A stretch of 64,000 nucleotides of DNA from Antilocapra americana (lineage: Eukaryota; Chordata; Mammalia; Artiodactyla; Antilocapridae), in assembly GCA_007570785.1 (NCBI GenBank), contig ML664199.1, positions 16,513,523-16,577,522 of the forward strand. The letters run 5' to 3'. Positions 59,761 to 64,000 of the stretch are shown here, in pieces. Position 1 is the first letter of the stretch. Each line of letters starts with the position of its first letter. The notes beneath the pieces were generated by a model, which did not search any database, was not told the DNA's origin, and saw only the letters and a list, made by a program, of their open reading frames with translations. Made by a program: the position numbers and the translations under genes.

Positions 59761-60971
59761 CCCAGTATAACAACGTAATATTTTCTTAATATGAACTAAT
59801 AAAAAGCACTATGAGTTAGATCATATACTGGTCACATAAAAGCACTTGTTCATAATGTTGTAATTAATTACAAAAGTTTAAGTAACCTTTAGTCAGCAAA
59901 TGGTTTAATATAGAACAGCATGATTAACTGTCAATACCAATTACACCAAACTATCAATACAAGAAAGAAGAAAAGCAAATTTGTGATTTGTGCTAATACT
60001 TTATACAGAAAGCTAAAGTGAAATATATATATATATAATACATAGATATATATGCATATTAAATTTCTAAGTAATTCATACTGCACTTGAGTGTTCTTCT
60101 CCAACTTGAATAAGAAAGTCATGTGTGACTGATTTCTAGGCTAGATTCTGGATCCAAAATGATGATTAGCCAAAGCCTTTCTCACCATTTAAGACTCTTC
60201 TGTTATTTTCTCTAGGCCTGAGCATCTTCATACTTTAGTGCACTAATAGAATGCTTTAGGAATCTTTGACAGTTCACTACTATTAGATGAAGTTCAAGAA
60301 GGCAGAAATTATATAATAAAAGACACAAACGTAAAAGCTGAGCCACAAAGGACAAGATAATTATGAATCATATAAAACAAGGGTATAGCAAGCATAAAGA
60401 ATGACAGAAATGTCAAACCTGCTCTGGAACTTTTAAGACTAACCTACAATACCAAGTAAAACAGTACAGATATGAAGATGCCACTGTCATCAGTAGCAGA
60501 AGAAACCTCACTTCACTCTTCAAAACTAGAAATGTTCATAGGTCACCATCACTTTAAATACCTCCTTATATGAAACTGTATGCTAGCTAGACTTTTACAA
60601 TCTAGTCAGTTACATTTCCCCACTGGTCTTTTCTTTTAATTTGAATCACTTAGAAAAGTTCTAATTATAATCTTTCTTTAAAGGGTAGAGGATCTGAATA
60701 AAGTATGGACTTTAAGGAATGAGACAGGGGAATTCAGAAAGCATTTCTGAAAGTGACTAATAGGTTATATAGACCTTTTGCTTCATTTTAGTTTGACTTT
60801 TCTACTTAGTGAATCAGATAACCAGATCTAATGAATTTTGGAAATTAGTTCTAACCATATAGAACAACCAAACTCAAAGAAGACTGTGACCAAAAATGTC
60901 ATCACTTGCTAGAACAAGTCATATACATGGTTTCTATCCCCAGAAAACCCTATTTCTTCCCTCCATCAGTT

Positions 60972-62183
60972 AGTCAGTCAGTTCAGTCGCTCAGTCGTGT
61001 CCAACTCTTTGCGACCCCATGGACTGCGGCACGCCAGGCTTCTCTGTCCAACACCAACTCCAGTAGTTTACTCAAACTCATGTCCATTCAGTCGATGATG
61101 CCACCCAACCATCTCATCTTCTGCTGTTCCCTTCCCCTCCTGCCTTCAATCTTTCCCAGCATCGGGGTCTTTTCAAATGAGTCAGCTCTTCGCATCAGGT
61201 GGCCAAAGTATTGGAGTTTCAGCTTCAGCTTCAGTCCTTGCAATGAATATTCAGGACTGATTTCCTTTAGGATGGACTGGTTGGATCTCCTTGCAGTCCA
61301 AGGGACTCTCAAGAGTGTTCTCAACACCACAGCTCAAAAGGATCAATTCTTCGGTGCTCAGCTTTCTTTATGGTCCAATTCTCACATCCATACATGTCTC
61401 CTGGAAAAACCATAAGTTTGACTAGACGTACTTTTGTTGGCAAACCAATGTCTCTGCTTTTTAATATGCTGTCTAGGTGAGTCATAACTTTTCTTCCAAG
61501 GAGCAAATGTCTTAATTTCATGGCTGCAGTAATTTTTGTCCCCCCCAAAAAATAAACTCTGCCACTGTTTCCATTGTTGCCCCATCTATTTGCCATTAAG
61601 TGATAGGACTGGATGTCATGATCTTCATCTTCTGAATGGTGAGTTTTAAGCCAAGTTTTGCACTCTCCTCTTTTACTTTCATCAAGAGGCTCTTTAGTTC
61701 TTCTTCGCTTTCTGCCATAAGGGTGGTGTCATTTGCATATCTAAGGTTATTAATGTTTCTCCCAGTAAACTTGATTCCAGCTTGTGCTTCATCCAATCTA
61801 GCATTTCTCATGATACACTCTGCATATAAGTTAAGTAAGCAGGGCACCAATATACAGCCTTGACATATTCCTTTCCCGATCTGAACCCAGTTTGTTGTTC
61901 CATGTCAAGTTCTAACTGTTGCTTCTTGACCTGCATAGAAATTTCTCAGAAGGCAGGTCAGGTGGTCTGGTATTTCCATCTCTTTAAGAATTTTCCAGAG
62001 TTTGTTGTGGTCCACACAGTCAAAGGCTTTGGCATAGTCAATAAAGCAGAAGTAGATGTTTTTCTGGAACTCTTTTGCTTTTTCAATGATCCAACAGATG
62101 TTGGCAATTTGATCTCTGGTTCCTCCACCTTTTCTAAATCCAGCTTGAACATTTGGAAGTTCACAGTTCACGTACTGCTGAAA
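60972..62183 (-). mobile_element. BovB, 5'-truncated, with 18-bp target duplication
   Basis: Minus-strand reading gives GFRKGGGTRDQIANI and CFIDYAKAFDCVDHNKLWK near 62040-62140, and INNLRYANDTTLMAES near 61680-61760. The usual YADD catalytic box reads YAND here, a substitution of a catalytic Asp. TTCTTCCCTCCATCAGTT (60954-60971) and TTCTTCTCTCCATCAGTT (62184-62201) flank the element. Frames are broken near 61600 and 61860-61900. Confidence 0.95.
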
Positions 62184-62195
62184 TTCTTCTCTCCA

Positions 62196-62410
62196 TCAGT
62201 TCAGTTCAGCCGCTCACTCATGTCCAACTCTTTGCGACCTCATGAACCGGAGCACTCCAGGCCTCCCTGTCCATCACCAACTCACAGAGTTTACCCAAAC
62301 TCATGTCCATTGAGTCAGTGATACCATCTAACCATCTCATCCTCTGTCATCCCTTTCTCCTCTCGCCTTCAATATTTCCCAACATCAGTCTTTTCAAATG
62401 AGTCCACCCT
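62196..62410 (-). mobile_element. Older BovB 3'-end fragment
   Basis: CAGTTCAGTTCAGCCGCTCA, then GGCCTCCCTGTCCATCACC and CATCTAACCATCTCATCCTC, in the same orientation as the neighbouring BovB. It is about 215 bases long and was there before the neighbour inserted at its 3' tail. Confidence 0.9.
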
Positions 62411-62750
62411 AATCCTTGTGTATATACTGCAAATAAATTAGATTTATCCAAAATTTATTTCATAATAGTGAACTCTAATAAAAATAGCAAGAAATTTTTA
62501 TTTGACCTTTATATCAACTATGTTAACTATGTCTGGCCATCTTATCCCTTAAAAACATCAAGTCTAAAAAAAAAAACAGTCATTAACAATGAAGATGGTA
62601 TTTTTAATTTCTAAAAGAAAACACAAATGATTTAAATAACCAGTTCAAACATATTAAGTCAAAAGCATGCCTAATTTTATTTATGGAAATAAATAAAGGG
62701 AAAAAAAAGCTAAAAGGAATTAAAAAAATTATAACATAAAACTGATGTGG

Positions 62751-62873
62751 GGGACATCCCTGTGCTCCAATAGTTAAGACTCCTTGTTCCCAATGAAAGG
62801 ATTGTGAGTTTAATCCCTGATTGGGGAACTAAGATCCCATATACTGGGTGGCCAAAAAGGGAAAAAAAAAAAA
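62751..62873 (+). repeat. CHR-type SINE (short form)
   Basis: GGGACATCCCTGTGCTCCAA, TTAATCCCTGATTGGGGAAC, GGGTGGCCAAAAAGGG and a poly(A). ACTGATGT occurs on both sides (62741 and 62876). Confidence 0.85.
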
Positions 62874-63111
62874 CCACTGATGTAGAAAGAAATAACAATG
62901 TATCTAGAATGAGATTTTTGACCAGAAACAAATATTCAAATTCATGCCTTTGTCACCAGAGATAGTTTGGGAATTCAAGCTATAGAATTAACTTCAAACA
63001 AATTCTGAACACATGCATTTTAAAATTTGAGTCATAAATTTTATTTTTTTAGTATCTTTAAACATTCAACTATAACAGACTCTAGAACATGTGATTTAAA
63101 AAGCAGCCATG

Positions 63112-63710
63112 CTGCCATCCAAAAGTCTACAAGCAATAAATGCTAGAGAGGATGTGGAGAAAAGGGAACCCTCTTACACTGTTGGTGGGAATGCAAACTA
63201 GTACAGCCACTATGGAGAACAGTGTGGAGATTCCTTAAAAAACTGAAAATAGAACTGTCATATGACCCAGCAATCCCACTACTGGGCATACACACCAAGG
63301 AAACCAGAATTGAAAGAGACACGTGTACCCCAATGTTCATCGCCGCATTGTTTACAATAGCCAGGACATGGAGGCAACCTAGATGCCCATCAACTGAGAA
63401 ATGGATAAGAAGCTGTGGTACAGATGTATAGAATAGTCTAGTGGACTCTGTGGAAGAGGGCAAGGGTGGGATGATATGGGAGAATGGCATTGAAACATGT
63501 TAATTATCATATGTGAAATCAATCGCCAGCCCAGGGTTGATGCTCGGGGCTGGTGAACTGGGATGACCCAGAGAGAGGGAGTCGGGAGGGAGGTGGGAAG
63601 GGGGTTCTGGAAGGGGAACACATGTATACCCATGGCGGATTCATGTCAATGTATGGCAAAACCAACACAATAAAGTAAAGAAAATTAAAAATAATAATAA
63701 TAATAATAAT
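63112..63710 (+). mobile_element. Young L1 3' end with perfect 14-bp target duplication
   Basis: 5'-truncated L1 (late ORF2 and 3' UTR) ending in an (AAT)n-rich tail. AAAAAGCAGCCATG at 63098-63111 is repeated at 63711-63724. About 200 bases are missing between GCTGTGGTAC and AGATGTATAG near 63420, compared with the L1 at 45134-45332. Confidence 0.95.
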
Positions 63711-64000
63711 AAAAAGCAGCCATGACAAACTGCCTGCATCATGATTTTTAGAGATTTCAGCCTTGCTATCACTCATCTCTTAAAACAAAACAAACAAAAA
63801 CCCATGCCAAAAACACTGTAAGGATTATTTTCTTTCTAATCCATGAGGAAATTAGTAATTTTGATGAGTTACAGCCCCAAAAGTCTACCTTCTGAATAGC
63901 TATGCCTGGTGATAGTAAGTATAAAGAAAAGAAAAATTTGAGTTTCCATGATTAATGAAATGTAAACAGTGCACCAAGTGTCATAACATGCAGTGTTATA

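Larger units (their letters stand above)
57189..64000. other. Intron upstream of the first visible ASB3 exon
   Basis: No exon matching ASB3 residues 1-66 is found. Repeats at 58259-58407, 59380-59760, 60972-62410, 62751-62873 and 63112-63710 are listed. 57189-58258, 58408-59379, 59761-60971, 62411-62750 and 63725-64000 show nothing I can name. Confidence 0.65.

Noticed and set aside
1..64000. Novel operon-like, CRISPR-like or defence-like system
   Set aside because: Looked for on both strands; all repeated structure is explained by mammalian retroelements, DNA-transposon fossils or simple repeats, and the only gene is ASB3.
57189..64000. First coding exon(s) of ASB3 or a neighbouring gene
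   Set aside because: No frame here matches ASB3 residues 1-66, and no CpG-rich promoter is visible.

Overview
This window is nuclear DNA from a bovid ruminant (cattle, sheep, goat or a close relative). The evidence is the repeat content: BovB (RTE-clade LINE), Bov-tA and BovA2 SINEs, CHR-type SINEs and ruminant L1 3' ends are spread over the whole window. I cannot separate Bos, Ovis and Capra from sequence alone. There are no bacterial or phage genes, CRISPR arrays or operons.

The only protein-coding gene I can support is ASB3 (ankyrin repeat and SOCS box protein 3), transcribed on the minus strand. Seven consecutive coding exons lie at 57188-57030, 27925-27813, 27224-27089, 24561-24384, 22300-22103, 7165-6908 and 1071-938. 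Each has an AG acceptor and a GT donor, and the codon phases agree at all six internal junctions. Together they encode roughly residues 66-457 of a protein that is 518 residues long in human, as I recall it. The first coding exon(s), with the start codon and first ankyrin units, lie beyond the right edge. The last exon(s), with the SOCS box and stop codon, lie beyond the left edge.

The rest is intron. 1072-6907 and 7166-22102 hold SINEs, MIRs, L1 fragments and a rearranged BovB. 22301-27812 is short introns with few repeats. 27926-57029 is a 29 kb intron that serves as a repeat graveyard: solo LTRs, a BovB relic, an L2 carrying a 5S rRNA pseudogene fragment, DNA-transposon fossils, a 2.8 kb L1, and a nested L1 pile at 49.2-52.6 kb that contains a 400-base assembly gap. 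57189-64000 lies upstream of the first visible exon and holds a pair of nested BovB copies and a young L1 3' end.

I found no novel biological system. The observations worth a second look concern retrotransposition: an RT-deleted BovB with a duplicated internal segment, a probable twin-primed L1 nested in another L1 at the gap, LTRs with clean 6-bp target duplications (one inside an ancient L1), unusually long direct repeats around two SINEs, a BovB inserted into the 3' end of another BovB, an apparent pure poly(A) insertion, and a 5S fragment inside an L2. Repeat family names rest on recognised sequence, not on a database search, and most repeat ends are approximate.
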